Of a stretch of 32,188 nucleotides of DNA, positions 7,509 through 15,618 are shown piece by piece. A program made the translations under genes and the position numbers. How positions within the stretch are numbered: position 1 is the stretch's first letter; each line of letters starts with the position of its first letter. Below the pieces are notes generated by a model. It was not told the origin of the DNA. It worked only from the letters and a program-made list of their open reading frames with translations, and ran no database searches. The stretch covers positions 1-32,188 of the forward strand of contig URQA01000011.1 of NCBI GenBank assembly GCA_900549885.1, written 5' to 3'. Source of the DNA: an uncultured Eubacteriales bacterium (GTDB lineage: Bacteria > Bacillota > Clostridia > Oscillospirales > Oscillospiraceae).

Positions 7509-9032
7509 ATGGTACAGACGGACAGGGATATTCTGCTTCAGATGACGGATGTGACCAAGCTGTTCCCGGGCGTGGTGGCACTGAACAAGATGAGACTGAC
7601 TGTACGGCGCGGGACAGTGCACGCACTGATGGGAGAAAACGGCGCCGGAAAATCTACCTTGATGAAGATTCTCAGCGGGCTGTACAAACGGGATGGCGGA
7701 GAGATCATATTTGATGGGGAGCCTTTTAATCCATCCAATATTCAGGAGGTGCTCAGCCGGGGGATCTCTATGATCTATCAGGAGCTCAATCCCGTCGAAG
7801 CCATGACGGTGGCAGAAAATATCTTCTGCGGTCGGGAGCCCGGTAAGGCAAAGGGCCTTTACCTAGACCACCGGACCATGAACTGCCGGGCTAAGGAGCT
7901 TCTGGAGGCGCTGGACATCACAGCCATCGACCCCAAGGACAAGGTGCAGTTTCTTAGCGTGGCTCAGAAGCAGCTGCTGGAGATGGCGAAGGCATTTTCA
8001 AATAACTCCAAGTTGATTATTCTGGATGAGCCGACCTCTGCGTTGACAGAAGAAGAGTGCCAGCACCTATTCCGCATTGTCAACCAGATGAAGGCCCAAG
8101 GGACCAGCTTTATTTACATTACCCACAAGATGGACGAGGTCTTTGTAATCGCAGATGAGGTCACTGTCATGCGGGACGGGCAATACGTTGATACTAAGCA
8201 GAGCAGCCAGGTAAGCAAAAACGACCTGGTGAGGATGATGGTGGGCCGGGACCTATCCAATGCCTATCCCAAGCGGGAGGTGGCCAAGGGGGACGTGTTG
8301 CTGGAGGTTTCAAACCTGACGTGTCCCGGAGTGATCCGGGACGTAAGCTTCACGGTCCACCGTGGGGAGATCCTAGGCGTAGCCGGGCTGATGGGGGCGG
8401 GGCGCTCGGAGACCATGGAGACGTTGTTCGGCTTGCGGCATAAAAGCTCCGGAACCGTCCGCATCGACGGCAAAGAGGTATCCATCCGGAAGCCTCAGGA
8501 TGCCATCGACAACAAGATTGCCTTTTTAACAGAGGACCGCCGAGGGATGGGTTGCTTTTTGGAACTACCTATGTATGATAACACCTTACAGCTGGTTTGG
8601 AAGCAAGTCCGGACGCTTGCGGGGTTATCGGGCCAAAAAGGAAAGAAGCTGGTCCAAAGCCAAATCGACCGTTTTTCTATCCGGTCTGCCGGGCAGAGCC
8701 AGCGCATAGGGGAGCTCAGCGGAGGCAATCAGCAAAAGGTGCTGCTGGCTCGGTCCATGCTGACGCACCCAGAGATTTTTATTATGGATGAGCCGACTAA
8801 GGGAATTGATGTAGGTTCAAAATATGAGATTTACTTGGATATGCTCAAGCTGGTGGAGGACGGTAAGGCTATCATCATGATTTCCTCGGAGATGCCGGAG
8901 ATTTTAGGGATGAGCGACCGCATCATGGTGATGCATGAGGGTACAGTGGCGGGTATTTTGGACCGAGATGAGGCAAACCAGGAGCTGATCCTGAACTACG
9001 CCGCCGGCCTGGCCGGAAACCTTGCCATCTGA
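7509..9032 (+). CDS. Ribose-type (CUT2) ABC importer, duplicated ATPase
   Basis: This 507-residue protein holds two nucleotide-binding domains, as in RbsA/MglA. Domain 1 has Walker A GENGAGKST and Walker B LIILDEPTSAL. Domain 2 has the degenerate Walker A GLMGAGRSE normal for this family, signature LSGGNQQKV and IFIMDEPTKGIDVG. The ATG at 7509 follows AAAGGAG; a TTG at 7470 would add 13 residues without a clear ribosome site. It energises uptake with the permease and binding protein just downstream. The class usually imports sugars, but its link to a DAPG-hydrolase family enzyme suggests a glycoside, polyol or aromatic-derived substrate. Confidence 0.92.
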   Translation: MVQTDRDILLQMTDVTKLFPGVVALNKMRLTVRRGTVHALMGENGAGKSTLMKILSGLYKRDGGEIIFDGEPFNPSNIQEVLSRGISMIYQELNPVEAMTVAENIFCGREPGKAKGLYLDHRTMNCRAKELLEALDITAIDPKDKVQFLSVAQKQLLEMAKAFSNNSKLIILDEPTSALTEEECQHLFRIVNQMKAQGTSFIYITHKMDEVFVIADEVTVMRDGQYVDTKQSSQVSKNDLVRMMVGRDLSNAYPKREVAKGDVLLEVSNLTCPGVIRDVSFTVHRGEILGVAGLMGAGRSETMETLFGLRHKSSGTVRIDGKEVSIRKPQDAIDNKIAFLTEDRRGMGCFLELPMYDNTLQLVWKQVRTLAGLSGQKGKKLVQSQIDRFSIRSAGQSQRIGELSGGNQQKVLLARSMLTHPEIFIMDEPTKGIDVGSKYEIYLDMLKLVEDGKAIIMISSEMPEILGMSDRIMVMHEGTVAGILDRDEANQELILNYAAGLAGNLAI

Positions 9033-9052
9033 CCGCCAAGGAGGAAAGAACC

Positions 9053-10042
9053 ATGGAAACAAAAGTGGAAGGAAAGATTCAAAGGAGTAAGAGCGATGTT
9101 TTGAAACGGCTGTTGAGAGACGACCGAACCAGTCCCATCCTGCTGTTGGTACTAGCGGTGCTTTTCCTCTGCATCGTAACGCCAGACAAATTCCTGCAGT
9201 TTATCAATCTTCGTAATGTGGTACGGTTTGCCTCATTTTACATCATTGTGGGCGTAGGCACCCTCATCGTGTTTATGGCTGGCGAGATGGATATGTCCAC
9301 TGGCTCTGTGATGGGGATGGGCGGCATTGTAGCCGCGTTTATGGCCCGTGCAGGCGTTAATGTATGGCTGATCTTCCTGGTGGTCGTCATCATCGGCGTT
9401 GTCTGCGGTATGGTAAACGGCCTTTTTGTAGGTTACTGGGGATTGCCTGCCTTTGTGGCAACGCTGGGTGTACAAAAGGCGCTGCGCGGACTGATTACAG
9501 TGGTCACACAGGGCTATGCCGTTAATAACATGAGCGATGGCTTCCTGTGGCTAGGTGGCGGTGATATTTTCAGCATCCCAGTTCCCATCTACATTTGTAT
9601 TATCGTATGTGTGATTTCCTGGTATCTAATCAACAAAACCGTACTAGGCCGCCATATGATTGCCACTGGCAACAACCGCCAGGCGGCCATCGTGGCGGGA
9701 ATCAATACCAGAAGAACCAAATGCTTAGCGTACATTTACAGCGGAATCTTGGCCGCTATTACTGGCATGGTGCTCACGGCCCGGCTTCAGTCCGGACAGA
9801 CCACCTGCGGCGAGGGTTTTGAGTTGGATGCCATCGCTGGTGCCATCATCGGCGGCGCAAGCTTGGGCGGTGGAGGGGGCTCCATTGCCGGCACAGTTTG
9901 CGGCATCATGTTTATCTATGTGGTTAAGAACGGAATGCAACTGCTCTCGGTTAACACCTACTGGCAGAACACCGTTCAGGGTTTAATTCTGATTCTGGCA
10001 GTGCTCATCGACATGCTCCGCCGCCGAGCTAATTCGAAATAG
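9053..10042 (+). CDS. Ribose-type ABC importer permease (RbsC-like)
   Basis: The 329-residue protein is a polytopic membrane protein of the RbsC/BPD_transp_2 family, with about eight to ten hydrophobic helices. Recognisable family stretches include GEMDMSTGSVMGMGGIVAA and the Gly-rich EGFELDAIAGAIIGGASLGGG loop that contacts the ATPase. A short cytoplasmic N-terminus of about 30 residues precedes the first helix. GGAGG lies 8 bases before the ATG, 20 bases after the ATPase stop. It would form a homodimeric channel for the importer. Confidence 0.92.
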   Translation: METKVEGKIQRSKSDVLKRLLRDDRTSPILLLVLAVLFLCIVTPDKFLQFINLRNVVRFASFYIIVGVGTLIVFMAGEMDMSTGSVMGMGGIVAAFMARAGVNVWLIFLVVVIIGVVCGMVNGLFVGYWGLPAFVATLGVQKALRGLITVVTQGYAVNNMSDGFLWLGGGDIFSIPVPIYICIIVCVISWYLINKTVLGRHMIATGNNRQAAIVAGINTRRTKCLAYIYSGILAAITGMVLTARLQSGQTTCGEGFELDAIAGAIIGGASLGGGGGSIAGTVCGIMFIYVVKNGMQLLSVNTYWQNTVQGLILILAVLIDMLRRRANSK

Positions 10043-10111
10043 GAATCTGTGCGTTGTTCGGACTGCGTAAATTTGTATCCGCCAACAATCAAATTATTTA
10101 TGGAGGTCACT

Positions 10112-11116
10112 ATGAAAAAACTGCTTGCACTTTTGCTGAGCCTCGCGCTCTGCGTCGGTATGCTAGCCGGCTGCAATAATTCTGACAACAACAGCGAAAA
10201 TCTTCCTTCCGAGCCTGGGGATACTGCTGATGTGAACGCCCCAGACGATGAGCACCTTGGAGAGGAATCGTTCAAGGTCGGCATCGTGACGTACTATGTC
10301 AACTCCAGCTTTGAGTCTTCCTTCAACACCGCAGCTATCGCCAAATGCGAGGAGTTGGGGCTGGAACACGAAAGCTATGACGCAAACAAGGATATGGCGG
10401 CCTACCAGACCTGTTTTGAAAACGCCATCAGCGCCGGTTGTGACGCCATTGTTTGTGTCCCCTCCGATCCCTCTGCCATGGGGCCGCAGTGTGAGCTGTG
10501 TGAGGAGAGTGGTGTATATATGATCGTGATGGGCGGTGCGCCCGACGGCTGGTATAGCTCTGTGGTCACGGTGGAGAACGCCGACAAGGGACGGATCAAG
10601 GCGGAACTGATTGCTGAAAACTGCGGCGACGGTTCTAAGGTGCTGATGCTGCTGGCCAATCTTCAACAGGAGGGGCTGGTGGAAATGAATGATGCGGCCA
10701 AAGAGGTGTTTGCCGAGCATAACATCGAGGTAGTGGCGGAGGAAAATCCTGCTGCCGACATGTCTCAGGCCATGACTATCATGGAGAACTGGCTGGCCAT
10801 GGGATTGGAGTTTGACGCCATCTGGTGCGCCACCGACACCGTGGCCAACGGAGCCATTTCCGCTTTGGAGCAGGAAGGAATTGATTTCAACGACGTGTAC
10901 ATCGTCTCGGAAGACGGCGACGAGCTGGGCCTGAACTTGGTGAAGGAGGGCAAGTTGGACGCGACCCTGTCCCTGAACGGCCTGATGTATGGCACCGCTG
11001 TGGTGGAATTGGCTGACCAGTGGCTCAAGGGCGAGACGCCAGAGAAGGATGTGGCCGTGGATATTCAGGTGGTCACTGCGGATAACGTGGATGAGTACCT
11101 AGCTCAACTACCCTGA
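10112..11116 (+). CDS. Ribose-type solute-binding lipoprotein (RbsB-like)
   Basis: The ATG at 10112 follows GGAGG by 5 bases and starts a signal peptide, MKKLLALLLSLALCVGMLAG, whose lipobox LAGC gives a lipidated cysteine. The mature part is a periplasmic-binding-protein type 1 fold (peripla_BP_4): FKVGIVTYYVNSSFESSF at the start, then DAIVCVPSDPSAM and VNAD-like hinge segments. At 334 residues it is full length. It captures the substrate outside the membrane and passes it to the permease encoded upstream. The gene order ATPase-permease-binding protein is usual for this class. Confidence 0.92.
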   Translation: MKKLLALLLSLALCVGMLAGCNNSDNNSENLPSEPGDTADVNAPDDEHLGEESFKVGIVTYYVNSSFESSFNTAAIAKCEELGLEHESYDANKDMAAYQTCFENAISAGCDAIVCVPSDPSAMGPQCELCEESGVYMIVMGGAPDGWYSSVVTVENADKGRIKAELIAENCGDGSKVLMLLANLQQEGLVEMNDAAKEVFAEHNIEVVAEENPAADMSQAMTIMENWLAMGLEFDAIWCATDTVANGAISALEQEGIDFNDVYIVSEDGDELGLNLVKEGKLDATLSLNGLMYGTAVVELADQWLKGETPEKDVAVDIQVVTADNVDEYLAQLP

Positions 11117-11179
11117 ATTTACCCTACATTTGCCGGAACGCGGCATTGATCCATGACAGACGCAGTCCGATGCATTTTA

Positions 11180-11216
11180 CAGGCTGTGCCTCCGCATTTT
11201 ACGGAGGCACAGCCTG
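11180..11216 (+). other. Strong intergenic hairpin without T-run
   Basis: Arms 11180-11194 and 11202-11216 pair perfectly over 15 bases around a 7-base loop. No T-run follows, so it is more likely an mRNA-stabilising or attenuating element after the binding-protein gene than a full terminator. The string GCATTTTAC occurs just before the stem (11172-11180) and again across the loop (11194-11202). Confidence 0.7.
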
Positions 11217-11243
11217 CTAGTCAAAGACAAGGAGGCAGAGACG

Positions 11244-11621
11244 ATGAAACAGCCAAAGATGTTGATTGAACACGGGTTGATTCCGGGACATACCCTGACG
11301 CCGGACGAACCAGGCATGGAGAACAGCGCCTCTATTATCCCGGACGACCAGAAAATGAATCCCAACTGTGTCTGCCCCACCAGAACCTGCCCACTCCACG
11401 GCTTCTGTCAGTACTGCGCGCAGCACCATGCCGAGCTCAATCGTGCGTTGGAAGCGATGGGCTTGGGTGAGCACTGCCATTTCCATCATTGCAAACAGGA
11501 CCGCATGGTGGAGCGGTACGGCCTGGAGGCTACCACCGAGATGGCACGGAAGGTAGGGCTGGGGGCGGCGGCTAAGGCGGTTTGGGAAACGGGAGAGGAG
11601 GCATCCCATGAGGCTCGGTGA
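11244..11621 (+). CDS. Small Cys/His-rich protein of unknown function
   Basis: This 125-residue protein has no family I can name. Its centre is a compact metal-binding-like cluster: CVCPTRTCPLHGFCQYCAQHH, followed by GEHCHFHHCKQ, giving at least seven Cys and several His in about 50 residues. Similar CxC...CPxHGxCxxC arrangements occur in small uncharacterised proteins of gut Firmicutes. AAGGAGG precedes the ATG. It overlaps the following DUF6273 gene by 14 bases, so the two are translationally coupled. A zinc or iron-sulfur role is only inference. Confidence 0.7.
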   Translation: MKQPKMLIEHGLIPGHTLTPDEPGMENSASIIPDDQKMNPNCVCPTRTCPLHGFCQYCAQHHAELNRALEAMGLGEHCHFHHCKQDRMVERYGLEATTEMARKVGLGAAAKAVWETGEEASHEAR

Positions 11622-12462
11622 AATCGGTATTAGCCGCAAAGTTTACGACCGGGAAAGCGGCATCATGTTTCGTGTGGCAGGACAGGACCACTATGGGCCG
11701 GGGATCACCACCCTGCTGACGGACTGCGTCATTGGCGTACGTGCGCTGGACGCGGCGGAGAACGGTCCGGAGGGCCGGTATCCCTTTGAGCAGAGCGGGA
11801 AGTTCGGCAACAATAACTATCCCTTGAGCAACCTCCATCAATGGCTGAACAGCCGGGAGGAGCGGTGGTACCACCCCGCCCACGAGCGGGACAACCCGCC
11901 TGTGTCCCCATACTTGCGGTATGGGGAGCACCCTTATCTGGAGACACCGGGATTTCTGACCGGGTTTTCTCAGACGTTCCGGGACAGTCTGGTGGAGGTG
12001 GAGATCCCCGTGCTGGTGCGGACTATCCGGGGCAAAGGGGAGCTTCAGACCGTCAAAGCCTGTGCCTTTCTCCCTAGCCGGACCGAGATGAACAAGGGAG
12101 ATGAGGTGGGCGTTCCGGAGGGCAAGCCATTGCCACTGTTTTACGACCCTTACATCTTCAAGGCAAAGCCCAGTCAGGACCAGTTGGAACGTTTTGGACG
12201 GAGTTGGAATCCAGAAGAGCCGGAAAAAGGCCTGTTCTATGATAGAGCCCAGATGTATGATCCCAAGTTTGGCTGGTGGTACTATATGCGTACCCCCAGC
12301 ACCGTGTATAAGTTTATGGTACGTGTGATGAGCCCCTATGGCTCTGTATCCTATACCTATGCCAACAACGATGTGGTGGGCCTGCGGCCCTTGGTGAATC
12401 TGAATGCGGATTTGGAAATAGTGGACGATGGGATCGCTGCCCCACGGTACCGGATCGGTTGA
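11608..12462 (+). CDS. DUF6273-domain protein
   Basis: The 284-residue protein resembles DUF6273 proteins, which share a C-type-lectin/formylglycine-generating-enzyme-like fold: a segment NNYPLSNLHQWLNS, then a C-terminal WWYYMRTPST...VGLRPLVNLN signature. No signal peptide or membrane helix is seen, so it is probably cytoplasmic. GGAGAGGAGG lies before the ATG inside the upstream gene. DUF6273 domains are frequent in gut Clostridia and have no established function. The position at the end of an importer operon hints at a binding or structural role. Confidence 0.7.
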   Translation: MRLGEIGISRKVYDRESGIMFRVAGQDHYGPGITTLLTDCVIGVRALDAAENGPEGRYPFEQSGKFGNNNYPLSNLHQWLNSREERWYHPAHERDNPPVSPYLRYGEHPYLETPGFLTGFSQTFRDSLVEVEIPVLVRTIRGKGELQTVKACAFLPSRTEMNKGDEVGVPEGKPLPLFYDPYIFKAKPSQDQLERFGRSWNPEEPEKGLFYDRAQMYDPKFGWWYYMRTPSTVYKFMVRVMSPYGSVSYTYANNDVVGLRPLVNLNADLEIVDDGIAAPRYRIG

Positions 12463-12533
12463 CCGGACTGGTGAGCACCTGTTTGGGTATTTCAGGTGCC
12501 ATATCTTGCCGGTGGGAAATAGGGGGCGGTTCG

Positions 12534-12562
12534 TTTAGAAGGGGGAAGCCTCCTGCTATAAT
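12534..12562 (+). promoter_or_regulatory. Promoter of the VOC gene
   Basis: TTTAGA (12534-12539) and the perfect TATAAT (12557-12562) are spaced by 17 bases. The predicted start near 12569 lies on the candidate operator. Confidence 0.65.
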
Positions 12563-12567
12563 AAATA

Positions 12568-12578
12568 TGTATTACAGG
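12568..12578 (+). promoter_or_regulatory. Candidate GntR operator 2 (TGTATTACAGG)
   Basis: The perfect TGTA-T-TACA palindrome begins 5 bases after the -10 box, exactly the geometry of operator 1. Confidence 0.6.
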
Positions 12579-12693
12579 AAAATAAGAGGGGAATCATGCC
12601 AGAGACACTGGGGAGAGGAGACGCCGAGAGATAGAGTGTGTTAGTCGAGACGGTAGAGAAACACGGCGACAAAGAAAGGGAGTGATACCAGAG

Positions 12694-13737
12694 ATGGAAC
12701 AAGGACCCCTGTTTACAAAAGTGGAGCAGGTCAGCATGGTCGTCCGGGACGCGGTGGAAAGCGCCAGGTTTCTGTGCGACGTGTACGGCATCGGCCCATG
12801 GACCTGTGTGCAGTTCGGGGACGCAGGAGACGGAAATGACAACTGGATTCCTATTGAAAATGTGATGTTGGACGGCGAGGAGATTGGTACTTACGCCATT
12901 GACTGTTGTGTGTGCGACCTGCCCAGCGGAATTCAGCTAGAGATCATCTCACCCAAGCGAGGAGACAGTGTGTTTGTCCGCTTTCTAGAAAAGTATGGTC
13001 CTGGCATCCAGCATATCTCCATCAATAACGGAGATTATGAGCGGACCTTGTCCCGGATGGCAGCGGCGGGATACCAGCCGGGGCAGACCGCTACGGTGGA
13101 TCGGAACGAGATTTGTACCTTCGTGGACCATAAGGACTTGGTAGGCTGCTACCTGGAGATCCACAAGCGCCCGGAGACTTTTAAGTTCCCCGAGGTAAAG
13201 CCCGTATTTCTGCCCGGTCCCGGCCCGGATGACAAGCCTGCGACTGAGCCACTGTTCCAGGACATCGACCAAGTTGGGATTGTGGTAGAGAACGTGGAGC
13301 GGACGATTCGGGTACTCAACGACGAATACGGAATCGGGCCGTGGATCCTGTTGGACTTTGGTGATTGCGGCCAGGGCGGGTATGTAACTGCGGAAAACGT
13401 GGTGCAGGACGGAAAGCCAGTGGGCACTCTTGCCACCAGAGCGGCCATTTGTGACGCGCTGAACATCCGGATGGAGATCATAGAGCCGGTGAGCCAAGCG
13501 GGGATTCACTACGAATCCTTAAAGAGATACGGCCCCACCACGCACTATCTATCCCTCAAGCATCGCCTGTCCTATGAGGAGATCAAAAGGCGCATGGATG
13601 AGGCGGGCTTTACCGGAGGCCAGGTGGCCACCATTGGTACCACGGAAACCTGCCTGTATGCAGACCATATGGATTTGCTGGGCTGCTATCTGGAGGTCCA
13701 TAAGCGGCCGGAGAATTTTGCGCAGCCCCAGGTGTAG
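12694..13737 (+). CDS. Two-domain VOC (glyoxalase/epimerase-like) protein
   Basis: The 347-residue protein has two tandem vicinal-oxygen-chelate units (about residues 8-160 and 185-345), each resembling methylmalonyl-CoA epimerase or glyoxalase_4. Repeated landmarks are VYGIGPW / EYGIGPW, EIISP / EIIEP, KYGPGIQHISI / RYGPTTHYLSL and CYLEIHKRPE / CYLEVHKRPE. The usual first metal-ligand His is Gln in both units (VEQVSMVV and IDQVGIVV), while the later His and Glu are kept. It may be an isomerase, epimerase or ring-cleaving lyase; the metal and reaction are unknown. The ATG follows AAAGGGAG by 10 bases. It is monocistronic, with its own promoter, operator and terminator. Confidence 0.82.
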   Translation: MEQGPLFTKVEQVSMVVRDAVESARFLCDVYGIGPWTCVQFGDAGDGNDNWIPIENVMLDGEEIGTYAIDCCVCDLPSGIQLEIISPKRGDSVFVRFLEKYGPGIQHISINNGDYERTLSRMAAAGYQPGQTATVDRNEICTFVDHKDLVGCYLEIHKRPETFKFPEVKPVFLPGPGPDDKPATEPLFQDIDQVGIVVENVERTIRVLNDEYGIGPWILLDFGDCGQGGYVTAENVVQDGKPVGTLATRAAICDALNIRMEIIEPVSQAGIHYESLKRYGPTTHYLSLKHRLSYEEIKRRMDEAGFTGGQVATIGTTETCLYADHMDLLGCYLEVHKRPENFAQPQV

Positions 13738-13818
13738 ACCGAGACGCATCCGCCTGACCTGGATAATTCACTTTAAGTGGGAGAAGTCAGATGCCCTGTG
13801 AAAACAAAATAGGGAAAT

Positions 13819-13864
13819 CCCCAGAGAACAGATAGATGCCGGCCTAACTGTCTCTGGGGTTTTT
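13819..13864 (+). terminator. Terminator of the VOC gene
   Basis: CCCCAGAGAACAG (13819-13831) pairs with CTGTCTCTGGGG (13848-13859) with one bulged A, followed by five T. It separates the VOC gene from the converging CocE operon. Confidence 0.85.
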
Positions 13865-13890
13865 CGCTACTTGTACAAAAGTGAAAAAGC

Positions 13891-15582
13891 TCACTCCGCC
13901 GGGATCACCGGGAGCAGCAGGTAGGAATCATAACGCCCGCCGCTGTACACCGTATGCCGGCCAAAATTATCGTTGTCCTGGATGCTGTCTATTGCCGGGT
14001 CTAGACCAAGGTAGTCAAAACCCGCGACAACGAGTTCTAAGGTTTCCCCCGTATGGAAAAGCAAAGAGGTAGGCCAGAAGCCAAGCTCCAATTCTACCGG
14101 GGTTCCCCGTTCTAGCAACTGAGGCGTCCGGAAAGTGTGATAGGGCTCACTCTCGGTGCTCTTGTCCGGATCCAACTGGCGAAGAGAGGCCCGGAGCATG
14201 GCGTTAGGGCCGCTGTATTGGAAGGTGACGCCATCGTTGAACACATAACGACCATTCACATCCCGCTTGTTCAGTTTGGCGTAAATATCCATGTCATAGT
14301 AGTCTTCCGCCGCGGCCCACAGATGGAGCTTGCAGTAGCCGGAAATTTCAGTGTCTGCTGAAAAAGCGACAGAGAAACGGAGGATACTCTTCCCATCGTC
14401 TCCCTGATAGGTTGAGATATGTATTCCGGCAGGCTTTGTTTCCACAAGTGCTTCGTTGGCGCAATCTAAATAGAGCTTTTTAAACTGCTGGCGGTCTAAG
14501 GGGAACTGCACTTCATCTCGGTAGACGATGTCCTGGTGTCCCGGGTCTAGCACGGACATCCGGACACGTGGTGTGTGTTCCCAGCCATTGTCTACATCCT
14601 TCAAATAGTAGTCGTAGAATTTCAGCAGATCAGCCCGATTTTCCGGTCGGTGCTGGTCGGACCACTCTTGGGTGTTGTGGATCCGTAGCCACTTCTCCTT
14701 GGAGGACAGGCGTCGGAAGCCCTCAAAGGTGCCGTGGGCGTGAACCTGGCTGGTATAGCTAGCCACCACGTAAGCCGGGCAGGTGATTTTTTCAAAATTG
14801 GCAGCCTTGTCCTCCCAGTAGTCATTCATTAGTGGATAAGCCCGCATGGCGGCGGGCAGATCTTCCATGCGGTGATTGCCATAGCACATGTTCACCCGCA
14901 CGATGTTGATGTGGGGGATGCCGCCGCGCATGTACTCGTCCCGGTACATGTTCCCATGTCCCTCCCACGGGGCGATGCAGATCAGATGGGGCGGATTGAG
15001 AGCAGCAGTATACCACTGGGTGATGCCCAGCCAGGAGTTTCCCGCCATGGTGACCCGGCCGCTGCACCAGACTTGGACTGCCAGCCATTCGATAACGTCG
15101 TAGTTGTCGCTGGCATCCTGCGCGCCGAAGTAGTGGGCGTCACCTTCGCTCATGCCCACGCCTCGGGGGTCCATGAACACCACGGCGTAGTCATGGAACA
15201 CCCAGTAAGCTGGGTCGGGGCATTCCCAGGCATCCAGACCGGAGGTGGCGCTTTTGGGCACGTCACAGCGGTTGGGGTGGCCGCACCGCTCGGCTACGAA
15301 GTCATAGGTCACATAGGAACCGTTCTTGCCAAAAATGCTGGAACAGAGAATCGCCGGTACGGGGGAGCTGTGGTTGGGCCGAAAGATGTCCGCCCGGATG
15401 ACGACCCCGTCCCGTAGGGGAATGGGAACGTCCCGGTCAAGGACCACGTCGCAGTCCAGAGGAGCGAAGCCCTCCCCGTGGACATAGCCTTTCTTCAGCA
15501 CTGTGGTCCCGGGATGGAATCCGTTGAATCCGGAATGGGGGTCGGACAGAGGGGGAGTCTTCGTGAAAAAGAGGTCGCTCAT
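13891..15582 (-). CDS. CocE/NonD family acyl hydrolase (X-Pro peptidase fold)
   Basis: The ATG at 15582 is used because GGAAAGGA lies 10 bases upstream; a GTG at 15591 would add 3 residues. The 563-residue protein has the alpha/beta-hydrolase core of the CocE/NonD family: N-terminal VPIPLRDGVVIRADIFRP, nucleophile elbow MAGNSWLGITQW with the catalytic Ser, and a later DQHRPENRADLLKFYDYYLK segment. A C-terminal PepX-type jelly roll follows. Members cleave esters (cocaine), antibiotic acyl groups or X-Pro peptides. There is no signal peptide, so the substrate is imported. It is the last gene of a five-gene operon with a lactonase and a SnoaL-like protein. The real substrate is unknown. Confidence 0.85.
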   Translation of the reverse strand: MSDLFFTKTPPLSDPHSGFNGFHPGTTVLKKGYVHGEGFAPLDCDVVLDRDVPIPLRDGVVIRADIFRPNHSSPVPAILCSSIFGKNGSYVTYDFVAERCGHPNRCDVPKSATSGLDAWECPDPAYWVFHDYAVVFMDPRGVGMSEGDAHYFGAQDASDNYDVIEWLAVQVWCSGRVTMAGNSWLGITQWYTAALNPPHLICIAPWEGHGNMYRDEYMRGGIPHINIVRVNMCYGNHRMEDLPAAMRAYPLMNDYWEDKAANFEKITCPAYVVASYTSQVHAHGTFEGFRRLSSKEKWLRIHNTQEWSDQHRPENRADLLKFYDYYLKDVDNGWEHTPRVRMSVLDPGHQDIVYRDEVQFPLDRQQFKKLYLDCANEALVETKPAGIHISTYQGDDGKSILRFSVAFSADTEISGYCKLHLWAAAEDYYDMDIYAKLNKRDVNGRYVFNDGVTFQYSGPNAMLRASLRQLDPDKSTESEPYHTFRTPQLLERGTPVELELGFWPTSLLFHTGETLELVVAGFDYLGLDPAIDSIQDNDNFGRHTVYSGGRYDSYLLLPVIPAE

Positions 15583-15618
15583 CAGATACACGTCCTTTCC
15601 AGTAATATAGGGGGAGCT

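Noticed and set aside
13870..13884. TTGTACAA-like sequence as an eighth operator
   Set aside because: Spacing differs (no central base) and it lies between convergent gene ends, away from any promoter.
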